Shown here in pieces: positions 1-6,792 of a stretch of DNA of 27,183 nt. Each line of letters begins with the position of its first letter. Within the stretch, counting starts at the first letter, position 1. The notes beneath the pieces were generated by a model, which was given only the letters and a program-made list of their open reading frames with translations, did not search any database and was not told the origin of the DNA. Origin of the DNA: JACQHJ01 sp964624955 (GTDB lineage Bacteria; Patescibacteriota; Microgenomatia; Levybacterales; UBA12049); NCBI GenBank assembly GCA_964624955.1, contig CAZUZF010000009.1:1-27183 (forward strand), written 5' to 3'. The position numbers were made by a program, and so were the translations under genes.

Positions 1-594
1 ACTATCAAAGACTATTTCATGTCTTCCAAAATTTCTTCCTCCCCTAACAGATACAAAATGAAGTTCATCTTTCTCAATTGCCCTATCTAATCTTTCTAAT
101 TGAAGTTTAGTTTTAGATTTAAAGTTTTGCATAATAATTTCAGAAAGCTTTCTTGCAGTTCCACTTGGACTGTCTTTTTTACCGGTGTGGTGAGTTTCAA
201 TACCAAATACATCATAGTCTTTATATTTAGATAAAAGACTGCTTGTAAATGAGACTATAGAGAAAAATATATTTGCTCCAATGGAGAAATTCTGACCGTA
301 AATTAAACTGCCTTTATAACGACTAACAAGTTTTTTTACTTTTTTAATATCTTGATACCAACCAGTTGTTCCTATAACCATGGGTTTTCTAAGCTCTAAA
401 ACAGTTTTTATATTGGAAATAATAATTTGGGGTGAGCTGAAATCAATTACAACATCTGCTTTTTTAATCCCTTCTTTATCAAGACCAGCGTTTCTATCTC
501 TAAAACTAATTGAGACAATTAAGTGGCCTTGGCTTTTTGCCAAAGCCTCAACCTCTTGTCCCATATTGCCGTATCCGATCAGTGCTATTTTCAT
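1..594 (-). CDS. dapB: 4-hydroxy-tetrahydrodipicolinate reductase, 3'-truncated by the window edge
   Basis: DapB reduces the dipicolinate-pathway intermediate with NAD(P)H in cytosolic lysine/diaminopimelate synthesis. I translated 198 codons; the C-terminus lies outside the window. Visible family marks are the N-terminal dinucleotide-binding motif GYGNMG (residues 7-12), DFSSP, GTTGW, the NFSIG segment, and the active-site stretch HHTGKKDSPSGTA, with the catalytic histidines and the substrate-binding lysine and SGTA. These are followed by the R-G-G...G-R-H-E block near the break. The ATG overlaps the lysC stop as ATGA, with a purine-rich AAAGGCGG ribosome site inside the end of lysC. It is the fourth visible gene of the dapL-lysA-lysC-dapB operon and so falls under the lysine attenuator upstream of dapL. 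dapA and asd are not in the window and could follow beyond the left edge. Confidence 0.93.
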   Translation of the reverse strand, partial: MKIALIGYGNMGQEVEALAKSQGHLIVSISFRDRNAGLDKEGIKKADVVIDFSSPQIIISNIKTVLELRKPMVIGTTGWYQDIKKVKKLVSRYKGSLIYGQNFSIGANIFFSIVSFTSSLLSKYKDYDVFGIETHHTGKKDSPSGTARKLSEIIMQNFKSKTKLQLERLDRAIEKDELHFVSVRGGRNFGRHEIVFDS

Positions 595-1928
595 ATAAAC
601 TGCCGCCTTTCAATTAATGCTTTGTGTAAAGCATTAACACTTTTATCTATTTTTAAAGAAGGCAAAACTAAACTAATATTTATATCGGTTGCGCCCAATG
701 ATATCATTTTTACGTCAATATTTGAACTATCTAAAATTGAGAAAATCTGTCTTAAAATATTTTTAACATTTACAATTTTTTCTCCAATCAAAGATACCAT
801 TCCTAAACTTTGCGTTGTCGTAACAGTTGAAAATTTCTCTAATTGCCTTATCGCTTTATCTAAATTGTCATCATTATCAAGGGAAGCTGATATACTTACT
901 TCGGAAACGCTAACAAGGTCTATTGAAATATTATATCTTGCAAAAATTGAAAATACTCTTGCTAAAAATCCTTTATTTAAAAGCATGTCTGTTGAGTAAA
1001 TGGTAACAAGTGTGATTTTTCTTTTTGAGGCAATTGCTACTATATGGCTTTTTTGTCCATTTCTTTGTTGAATTAATGTTCCTTTGGCTTTTGGGTTAAA
1101 TGTATTTAGAACTCTAACAGGAATACCTAAAGAAATTGCTGGTCTTATGGTTCTTGGATGAAGAACCCTAGCTCCAAATGCAGCAAGTTCTGAGGCTTCT
1201 TTATATGAAACATTTGAGAGCACAACTGCTTGTCTGGTAAGTCTTGGATCAGATGTAAAAATACCATCAACGTCAGTCCAGATTTGAATTTCCCAAGCCA
1301 AAAGACTAAACCCAAGTATTGCAGCTGTGTAATCAGATCCACCTCTTCCAAGTGTAGTAATTTTTCCTGATTTTGTACTTCCTATAAAACCTGTAACAAC
1401 GGGAATAATTCCTTTTTTAATCAAGGGGTTTAATACTCGTTTTGTTTTTTGTTTAGTTTCTTTTGGCAAAAAATCCGCAGATCCAAAATGATCATTGGTG
1501 ACAATCAGTGACGTTGCAACTATCTGTTTTGCACTAACTTTAGAATTATTTAAAACATCTGCAATTATGTATGAGGAAATAATCTCACCAAAGGAAATAA
1601 TTTCGTCTGTAAACTCAAGACTGTTTGTTTTTCTACTTAAAAGTTTATTTATTTTTTTAAGTGAGGATAAAATATAAGTTTTTAAATTGCTTGGGACATT
1701 GCCATAATAATCTTTGATTAAATTAAAATGTAAGTTCTCAACTTGTTTAAGAATATTTTCACTATTTTTCCTGTTTTTAACTAATGACAGTAAAAGATCA
1801 GTTACCCTAGACAATGCTGATACTACAACAACAGGGTTTTTATCTTTTTGATTTTGTACAATCTCAACAATTGTTTTTAGACTTTTTGGACTACTTACCG
1901 ATGTTCCTCCAAATTTAAGAATAATCAT
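591..1928 (-). CDS. lysC: aspartate kinase (monofunctional, with C-terminal ACT domains)
   Basis: Phosphorylates aspartate, the first committed step towards lysine/diaminopimelate, threonine and methionine. The 445-residue protein starts with the family signature KFGGTSVSSP (residues 6-15). It carries the kinase core with GFIGSTKSGKITTLGRGGSDYTAA and WTDVDGI, then two ACT regulatory domains from about residue 300 (the usual site of amino-acid feedback inhibition). Length is normal for the monofunctional type; no homoserine dehydrogenase domain is attached. The start is supported by a near-perfect AGGAGG at 1934-1939, 5 bases upstream of the ATG and inside the end of lysA. The ATG overlaps the lysA stop (ATGA), and the lysC stop overlaps the dapB start the same way. 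Because it is co-transcribed with dapL, lysA and dapB behind a lysine attenuator, this copy is probably dedicated to lysine. Effector specificity cannot be read from the sequence. Confidence 0.95.
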   Translation of the reverse strand: MIILKFGGTSVSSPKSLKTIVEIVQNQKDKNPVVVVSALSRVTDLLLSLVKNRKNSENILKQVENLHFNLIKDYYGNVPSNLKTYILSSLKKINKLLSRKTNSLEFTDEIISFGEIISSYIIADVLNNSKVSAKQIVATSLIVTNDHFGSADFLPKETKQKTKRVLNPLIKKGIIPVVTGFIGSTKSGKITTLGRGGSDYTAAILGFSLLAWEIQIWTDVDGIFTSDPRLTRQAVVLSNVSYKEASELAAFGARVLHPRTIRPAISLGIPVRVLNTFNPKAKGTLIQQRNGQKSHIVAIASKRKITLVTIYSTDMLLNKGFLARVFSIFARYNISIDLVSVSEVSISASLDNDDNLDKAIRQLEKFSTVTTTQSLGMVSLIGEKIVNVKNILRQIFSILDSSNIDVKMISLGATDINISLVLPSLKIDKSVNALHKALIERRQFI

Positions 1929-3184
1929 AGTACCCTCCTAATGTTTTTAAAATCCAAGGTTGCAAAATAATCATCAACTGTCTCAGCTCGTCTTATAAGA
2001 CTAACGTTTCCGTTTGGCTCTAAAAGCAATTCTGCAGAGCGTAGTTTTCCGTTATAATTAAAGCCCATTGCATGTCCGTGTGCGCCAGTATCATGAATCA
2101 CTAAAATATCTCCAATATCTACTTTGGGTAAAGACCTATCTATTGCAAATTTGTCATTATTTTCACATAAAGACCCTGTTACATCATAAATGTTTGTGTT
2201 TGGTTTTCCTTCTTTTCCCAAAATCGTAATGTGATGATAAGCTCCATACATACCAGGCCTCATTAAATTTGCCATACTTGCATCAAGGCCTACATATTTT
2301 TTATAAATATCTTTTTTATGCAAAACAGTTGTAACCAAATATCCATATGGGCCTGTTACCATTCTTCCGTTTTCCATAAATAATTTAATTGAGCCAAGTT
2401 TATTTTTTACAATTTTTTGTTTATAAGCTTTTTCTATTTTCCCGGATAAAAGTTCAAGATTAACTGGTTTTTGATCCAATCTATATGGAATGCCAATACC
2501 TCCGCCAATATTTATAAACTCGAACTGAATTCCTAAAGTTTTGTGTATTTCTAAGACTAAATCAAACAGCATATTGGCTGTGTCTACAAAATACTGCGGA
2601 TTTAATTCATTCGATGCAACCATAGTATGCAGACCAAATCTTTTTACACCTTTTTGTTTCATAATTTTGTATGCTTTGAATAATTGTTCACGCGTTAATC
2701 CGTATTTTGCTTCCTCTGGTTTTCCAATTAATACGTTTCCGCTTCTTAGTTTTCCAGGGTTATATCTAAAACAGATAATGTCCGGTATTCCTGCATGTTT
2801 TTCTAAAAACTCAATATGAGATATGTCGTCTAGATTTATAATTGCTCCCAAATCTTTTGCTTTTACATATTCTTTAGCTGACGTATCATTTGAGGTAAAC
2901 ATAATGTCTTCTCCCCTAAAACCTACTTTTTGAGCCAAAATTAGTTCTGCATAAGAACTGCAATCCGCACCAAAACCCTCCCCTTTTAAGATTTCTAAAA
3001 TGTAAGGATTAGGGAGTGCTTTAACTGCAAAATACTCCCTAAAGCCTTTGTTCCACAAAAAGGCTCTGTTTAGTCTTTTGGCATTTTCAATTATTTGTTT
3101 TTGATCATAAATATGAAATGGTGTCTGGTATCTTTTGATTATTTTAATAATTTCTTGTTTTGTAAATGGTAAAGTTTTTCTCAT
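1925..3184 (-). CDS. lysA: diaminopimelate decarboxylase
   Basis: PLP-dependent fold-type III decarboxylase that converts meso-diaminopimelate to lysine, the last step of the pathway. At 419 residues it has normal length. The PLP lysine is in YFAVKALPNP (K55). Other family motifs are GFGADCSS, HTMVASNELNP, the phosphate-binding glycine stretch INIGGGIGIPY, the ENGRMVTGPYGYLVT block, the active-site cysteine in GSLCENNDKF, and HDTGAHGHAMGFNYNG near the C-terminus. It overlaps dapL by 4 bases upstream and lysC by 4 bases downstream, so translation is probably coupled. Its presence means the operon makes lysine itself and not only diaminopimelate for peptidoglycan. Confidence 0.95.
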   Translation of the reverse strand: MRKTLPFTKQEIIKIIKRYQTPFHIYDQKQIIENAKRLNRAFLWNKGFREYFAVKALPNPYILEILKGEGFGADCSSYAELILAQKVGFRGEDIMFTSNDTSAKEYVKAKDLGAIINLDDISHIEFLEKHAGIPDIICFRYNPGKLRSGNVLIGKPEEAKYGLTREQLFKAYKIMKQKGVKRFGLHTMVASNELNPQYFVDTANMLFDLVLEIHKTLGIQFEFINIGGGIGIPYRLDQKPVNLELLSGKIEKAYKQKIVKNKLGSIKLFMENGRMVTGPYGYLVTTVLHKKDIYKKYVGLDASMANLMRPGMYGAYHHITILGKEGKPNTNIYDVTGSLCENNDKFAIDRSLPKVDIGDILVIHDTGAHGHAMGFNYNGKLRSAELLLEPNGNVSLIRRAETVDDYFATLDFKNIRRVL

Positions 3185-4404
3185 AATTTTAAATTTTGTT
3201 CAATGTTTTTAACAGCTTTTTTAATATTTTCTCTGTGTCCAAATGCTGATAATCTGAAATATCCTTCTCCTAAAGATCCAAAGCCGGAACCAGGAGTTCC
3301 AACAACGTGAGTTTCATTCAAAAGTTTGTCAAAAAATTCCCAAGAGGAAAGATTATTCGGAGTTTTAAGCCAAATATATGGAGCGTTAACCCCACCATAA
3401 ACTGTAAGTCCTAATTTTGTCAGACCCTCCCTAATTATCCTTGCATTTTCCATATAATAATCAATTATTGCCTGGCATTGTCTTTGACCAATTTTGGATA
3501 AGACTGCAAGTCCACCTTCCTGTGCGATATTTGATGCACCGTTAAACATGGTTGTTTGGCGTCTATTCCAAAAGCTGTTTAACTCACCTTTTTTAGAATC
3601 TTGGATAATCAGATCCATTGGGATAATAGTCCAACCAAGCCTTACTCCGGTAAAACCTGACCATTTGGAGAAACTTGAAATTTCTATTGCACATTTTTTA
3701 GCTCCCGGTATTTCATAAATGCTTTTGGGAAGTTTTTTATCTTTAATATACATTGAATATGCACTATCAAAAATAATGACTGCTTTATGGGAAAGTGCAT
3801 AATCAACAAATTTTTTAAGTTGTTGTTTTGTTGCAACTGCTCCTGTTGGATTATTAGGACTGCAAATGTATATAAGATCTACTTTTCTATCTGGAAGTAA
3901 CGGGAAAAAATTATTTTCTGGTAATGATTCAAGATAGATTATATTTGAATATCTTCCGTTTTTAAATTCTCCGCCGCGCCCTGCAATAACATTGCTGTCA
4001 ACATATACTGGATAAACTGGATCTGAAACAGCAACTACGTTATTCAGCCCAAATATTGAACTTATATTTGCACTGTCAGTTTTTGCACCATCGCTTACAA
4101 AAATTTCAAGTGGATCAAGGTTTACACCAAATTTTTTGTAGTAATTGGCAATTTCTTTTCTTAACCTTGCGTCTCCTTGTTCATCGCCATAACCTGTATA
4201 TGTGTTTACATTAGAAAGTTTTTTGACTCCCAAGGAAAGTCCTGCAATAACACTTGAAGGAATTGCCTCAGTGGTATTGCCAATGCCAAGCTTTAACACA
4301 GAAGCACCTTTGTTTTCTTCCAAAAACCTCTGCGTTCTTTTTGCAATTTCTGAAAAAAGATATCCAGCTTGTAATTTTTTATAATTTCTATTTATAGTTG
4401 CCAT
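3181..4404 (-). CDS. dapL: LL-diaminopimelate aminotransferase
   Basis: Fold-type I PLP aminotransferase that converts tetrahydrodipicolinate directly to LL-diaminopimelate with glutamate, bypassing the succinylase and acetylase branches. The 407-residue protein shows DapL features: NYKKLQAGYLFSEI at the start, LGIGNTTEAIP, TGYGDEQGDARLR, SPNNPTGA and the PLP lysine in SSFSKWSGFTGVRLGW (K247). It is the first structural gene of the operon; its ATG lies 15 bases after the U-run of the attenuator terminator, with only a weak GGGA ribosome site. A following epimerase (dapF) is needed between DapL and LysA but is not visible here. A general aspartate aminotransferase is unlikely, because the FSKWSGFTGVRLGW motif is typical of DapL. 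Confidence 0.94.
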   Translation of the reverse strand: MATINRNYKKLQAGYLFSEIAKRTQRFLEENKGASVLKLGIGNTTEAIPSSVIAGLSLGVKKLSNVNTYTGYGDEQGDARLRKEIANYYKKFGVNLDPLEIFVSDGAKTDSANISSIFGLNNVVAVSDPVYPVYVDSNVIAGRGGEFKNGRYSNIIYLESLPENNFFPLLPDRKVDLIYICSPNNPTGAVATKQQLKKFVDYALSHKAVIIFDSAYSMYIKDKKLPKSIYEIPGAKKCAIEISSFSKWSGFTGVRLGWTIIPMDLIIQDSKKGELNSFWNRRQTTMFNGASNIAQEGGLAVLSKIGQRQCQAIIDYYMENARIIREGLTKLGLTVYGGVNAPYIWLKTPNNLSSWEFFDKLLNETHVVGTPGSGFGSLGEGYFRLSAFGHRENIKKAVKNIEQNLKL

Positions 4405-4419
4405 ATTGTTTTTCCCATT

Positions 4420-4446
4420 AAAAAACCCCTCTACTTGAGGGGTGTC
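4420..4446 (-). terminator. attenuator terminator of the lysine operon (region 3:4)
   Basis: Reading the minus strand, the arm CCCCTC (4442-4437), a 5-base loop (4436-4432) and the arm GAGGGG (4431-4426) are followed by six U (4425-4420). An extra A-U pair is possible at the base. It lies between the leader peptide and the dapL ATG, so it can only serve as a conditional (attenuator) terminator of dapL-lysA-lysC-dapB. It would also stop transcripts arriving from kbl. Confidence 0.85.
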
Positions 4447-4497
4447 TTTCTATTTATGGGCTTAAATTACGACAAGACAAAACCCCTCACAAAGAGG
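4437..4497 (-). promoter_or_regulatory. alternative RNA pairings of the lysine attenuator (regions 1, 2 and 3)
   Basis: Region 1 (CCUC, 4497-4494) can pair with region 2 (GAGG, 4488-4485) as a small pause hairpin directly after the Lys codons of the leader peptide. Region 2 can instead pair with region 3: GAGGGGU (4488-4482) with ACCCCUC (4443-4437), and, after a 3-base bulge, GUCUU (4478-4474) with AAGAC (4448-4444). That is 12 base pairs in total. The 2:3 antiterminator uses the 5' arm of the terminator, so the two cannot coexist. A ribosome stalled at the Lys codons masks region 1 and favours 2:3; one that reaches the UAA at 4467-4469 masks region 2 and frees 3:4. The pairings are seen directly; the mechanism is inferred from classic trp/his-type attenuators. 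Confidence 0.8.
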
Positions 4498-4541
4498 TCC
4501 TTCTTGCACTTTAATTCAAAATTAACAAATAAATTATTCAT
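4467..4541 (-). CDS. putative lysine attenuator leader peptide (24 aa)
   Basis: A short frame of 24 codons and UAA sits between a consensus promoter and the dapL attenuator. It contains Lys-Cys-Lys-Lys at codons 11-14, the last Lys codon lying 2 bases before region 1 of the attenuator. The stop falls just past region 2, as expected of a classic leader peptide. There is no Shine-Dalgarno sequence. The predicted transcription start is about 5 bases before the ATG, so it would be translated as a near-leaderless message. Three of its 24 residues are lysine, clustered, in front of lysine genes; the match of codon, gene function and hairpin spacing is the main evidence. No function other than control is expected for the peptide. 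Confidence 0.75.
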   Translation of the reverse strand: MNNLFVNFELKCKKDLFVRGFVLS

Positions 4542-4553
4542 TTGATGAGCATT

Positions 4554-4582
4554 ATTCTAGCATTAAAATGATTTTTTGTCAA
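4554..4582 (-). promoter_or_regulatory. sigma70-type promoter of the lysine leader/dapL operon
   Basis: A perfect -35 TTGACA (4582-4577), a 17-base spacer and -10 TAGAAT (4559-4554). It begins 3 bases after the kbl stop codon. The predicted start is near 4547, a few bases before the leader peptide ATG. Confidence 0.85.
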
Positions 4583-4585
4583 AAC

Positions 4586-5776
4586 TTATTTTAAAACCCC
4601 CAATTTTCTTCCAATTTTTTCAAAAGCACTAATACCAAAATCCAAATCTTTAATACTATGTACCGCTGATGGAATTACCCTAATTCTGGCTTTTCCTTTT
4701 GCTACCATTGGATAGACAATTGGAGTTGCAAAAACATCTTCTTCAAATAAAAGGGTGCTAAACTGCCTTGCCAAATCCTCGTCTGACAGCATTACAGGAG
4801 TAATTGGAGTAACGCTTATACCAGTATCAAATCCTAATTTTTTAAAGCTTGTCTTTAGATATTTTGTATTATCCCAAAGCTTTTTAACCAATAAGTCATC
4901 TTTTTCAAGTATTTTAACCGCCTCAACCAATGCTGCGGTATCGGCAATGGTTAAAGCATTAGAAAATAAGAATTGCCTTGCGTTTTGTTTATAAAAATCT
5001 ATTAATGTCTTTTTACCTGTTATAAATCCACCTAAAACAGAGAAAGCTTTTGATAGGGTTCCAACTTCAATATCAATTTGTCCGTGTAAATTGAAATGGT
5101 CAACAATTCCTCTTCCGCCAATTCCTAATACTCCCTCGCCATGAGCATCATCAACCATAGTTAACACCTTATATTTTTTAGCTAAGCTTACAATTTCATC
5201 AAGAGGCGCCAAATCCCCATCCATAGAAAAAACCCCATCTGTTACTATTAAAATAAGAGGTGTTTTGCCCTCTTTTTTCATCTTTGCTATTTCTTTGGCT
5301 TCTTTTATTTTCTTTTCCAAATCACTTGTATCCAGGTGTTTATAAATAAACTTTGTTTTTACTTGTGAAAGCCTGACTGCGTCAATAATAGATGCATGAT
5401 TTAATTCATCTGAAATAACAATATCTTCTTTTCCGATTAAAGTTGCAATTGCTGCACAATTTGCCATATATCCGCCTGTTAAAACAATACAGCTTTGTGC
5501 TTTTTTAAATCTTGCAAGAGAGTTTTCCAGTTCTACATGTAAAACATGTGTCCCAGCCAATGTTCTGTAACCCGTACCAATACCATACTGATCAACTGCT
5601 TTTTTAACTGCTTGTTTTAGTCTTTCATCTACAGATAAACCAAGATAGTGGCTTGAGCAAAAATTAAGCTTCCTTACTCCATTGATGGTTAAATATGCTC
5701 CTTCTGCCGATTCAATAACCTTAGGAGTTTTTCCTTTTACAACCATATTCTCTAGTTGTTTATAAAAATCATCCAT
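4586..5776 (-). CDS. kbl: glycine C-acetyltransferase (2-amino-3-ketobutyrate CoA ligase)
   Basis: Alpha-oxoamine synthase family PLP enzyme: 2-amino-3-ketobutyrate + CoA gives glycine + acetyl-CoA, reversible in principle. The 396-residue length fits Kbl. Motifs are GTGYRTLAGTHVLH, DELNHASIIDA (H126 region), VDDAHGEGVLG (D209, H212) and the PLP lysine in GTLSKAF (K243). The C-terminal GKARIRVIPSAVHS and EKIGRKLGV resemble Kbl. BioF (8-amino-7-oxononanoate synthase) is the main alternative, but the neighbour directly upstream is threonine dehydrogenase, with only 2 bases between them, which makes the threonine-glycine pair the natural reading. It is the last gene of the aclB-aclA-tdh-kbl operon. 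No terminator separates it from the lysine promoter, so readthrough into the attenuator is possible. Confidence 0.9.
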   Translation of the reverse strand: MDDFYKQLENMVVKGKTPKVIESAEGAYLTINGVRKLNFCSSHYLGLSVDERLKQAVKKAVDQYGIGTGYRTLAGTHVLHVELENSLARFKKAQSCIVLTGGYMANCAAIATLIGKEDIVISDELNHASIIDAVRLSQVKTKFIYKHLDTSDLEKKIKEAKEIAKMKKEGKTPLILIVTDGVFSMDGDLAPLDEIVSLAKKYKVLTMVDDAHGEGVLGIGGRGIVDHFNLHGQIDIEVGTLSKAFSVLGGFITGKKTLIDFYKQNARQFLFSNALTIADTAALVEAVKILEKDDLLVKKLWDNTKYLKTSFKKLGFDTGISVTPITPVMLSDEDLARQFSTLLFEEDVFATPIVYPMVAKGKARIRVIPSAVHSIKDLDFGISAFEKIGRKLGVLK

Positions 5777-5778
5777 AT

Positions 5779-6792
5779 TTACGGGGTCAAAAGTATCTTA
5801 CCACACTCTCCTGACTTCATAACCTTCATTGCCTCATCAAAATCTTTTAATTTAAATTTATGTGTAATTGTTTTTCTTAAATCTACTTTTTTAGAAACCA
5901 GAAGCTTAGTCGCTTCTTCCCAAGTATTCCAAATCATTCTTCCAAAAACTGAATCTATTAAAAGTTCTTTATTAATTAAATATTTTCCCCAATCAAAAGA
6001 TATTTCTTCCTTAGGAATTCCAAAAGCAATAATTTTGCCTCCAATCTTTACGCTATCAAAGGCAACCTGAATACCAATACGATTTCCGCTCATTTCTAAA
6101 ACCGCATCAAAACTTCCGTATTCTTTTGGATCTAGTTCGCCGACTGCCCTATCAAGCCCAAGTTTTAGCGCAAGTTTTCTCCTGTATTCCCTTCTGTTAA
6201 CGCCAACTACTTCACTTGCACCGTATGCCTTTGCAACCATCCCTGCACAAAGACCTGTTGGGCCAAGCCCCATTACCAAAACTTTTTTTCCTTTAACCTC
6301 TGCTTTTGTTACCACATTTACAGCATTGCCCAAAGGCTCCTGGACGCTCATTGCTTCAACTGGAATTGATTTATCGTTTTTCCATGTTGTCCTTAAAGGT
6401 ATGGTTGCATACTGGGCAAATCCGCCGTTTCTTCCAATTCCAAAAAGTTGAAGATTTTGACAAATATGGTAGTTTTTAATTTTGCATTGGTAGCAATTTA
6501 GACAAAAGATATGGGTTTCCGAAGAAACCAAGTCGCCTTTTTTAATTTTTGTTTTTTTCCTCGAATTAATTTCAATAACTTCACCAACGACCTCATGTCC
6601 GATAACTATTGGAGGCTTTATATGACCCTGTGCCCAAGGGATCCAGTCATAAATTCCGATATCTGTTCCGCAAATTGAGGCGTGTATTACTTTAACTAAA
6701 ACCTCGTCTTTTTGAGGCTTTGGGATGTCAATCTGTTTTATGGAAACCCCAGGCGCCCTTTTATCCTTAACTACGGCAAGCATACAAGTCAT
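5779..6792 (-). CDS. tdh: L-threonine 3-dehydrogenase (zinc, medium-chain type)
   Basis: Oxidises threonine to 2-amino-3-ketobutyrate with NAD+, the partner step to Kbl. The sequence has catalytic zinc ligands CGTD (C41) and GHE (H66, E67), structural-zinc cysteines C97, C100, C103 and C111 in CLNCYQCKIKNYHIC, the QEPLGNAVN segment typical of threonine dehydrogenase, and the dinucleotide motif GLGPTGL. About 337 residues fits the family (around 340). Two starts are possible. The ATG at 6792 overlaps the aclA stop. The ATG at codon 4 (6783) is better spaced (9 bases) from a GAGGA ribosome site and matches the usual N-terminus (MLAVVKDKRAPG). Sorbitol or butanediol dehydrogenase are relatives, but the kbl neighbour supports Tdh. 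Confidence 0.9.
   Translation of the reverse strand: MTCMLAVVKDKRAPGVSIKQIDIPKPQKDEVLVKVIHASICGTDIGIYDWIPWAQGHIKPPIVIGHEVVGEVIEINSRKKTKIKKGDLVSSETHIFCLNCYQCKIKNYHICQNLQLFGIGRNGGFAQYATIPLRTTWKNDKSIPVEAMSVQEPLGNAVNVVTKAEVKGKKVLVMGLGPTGLCAGMVAKAYGASEVVGVNRREYRRKLALKLGLDRAVGELDPKEYGSFDAVLEMSGNRIGIQVAFDSVKIGGKIIAFGIPKEEISFDWGKYLINKELLIDSVFGRMIWNTWEEATKLLVSKKVDLRKTITHKFKLKDFDEAMKVMKSGECGKILLTP

Noticed and set aside
523..999. Long antisense open frame across the lysC 3' end
   Set aside because: It is the shadow of a strongly recognisable aspartate kinase frame, with no ribosome site and no recognisable protein motif.
4586..5776. Kbl as BioF or another alpha-oxoamine synthase
   Set aside because: The C-terminal motifs are Kbl-like and tdh lies 2 bases upstream; no biotin gene is nearby.
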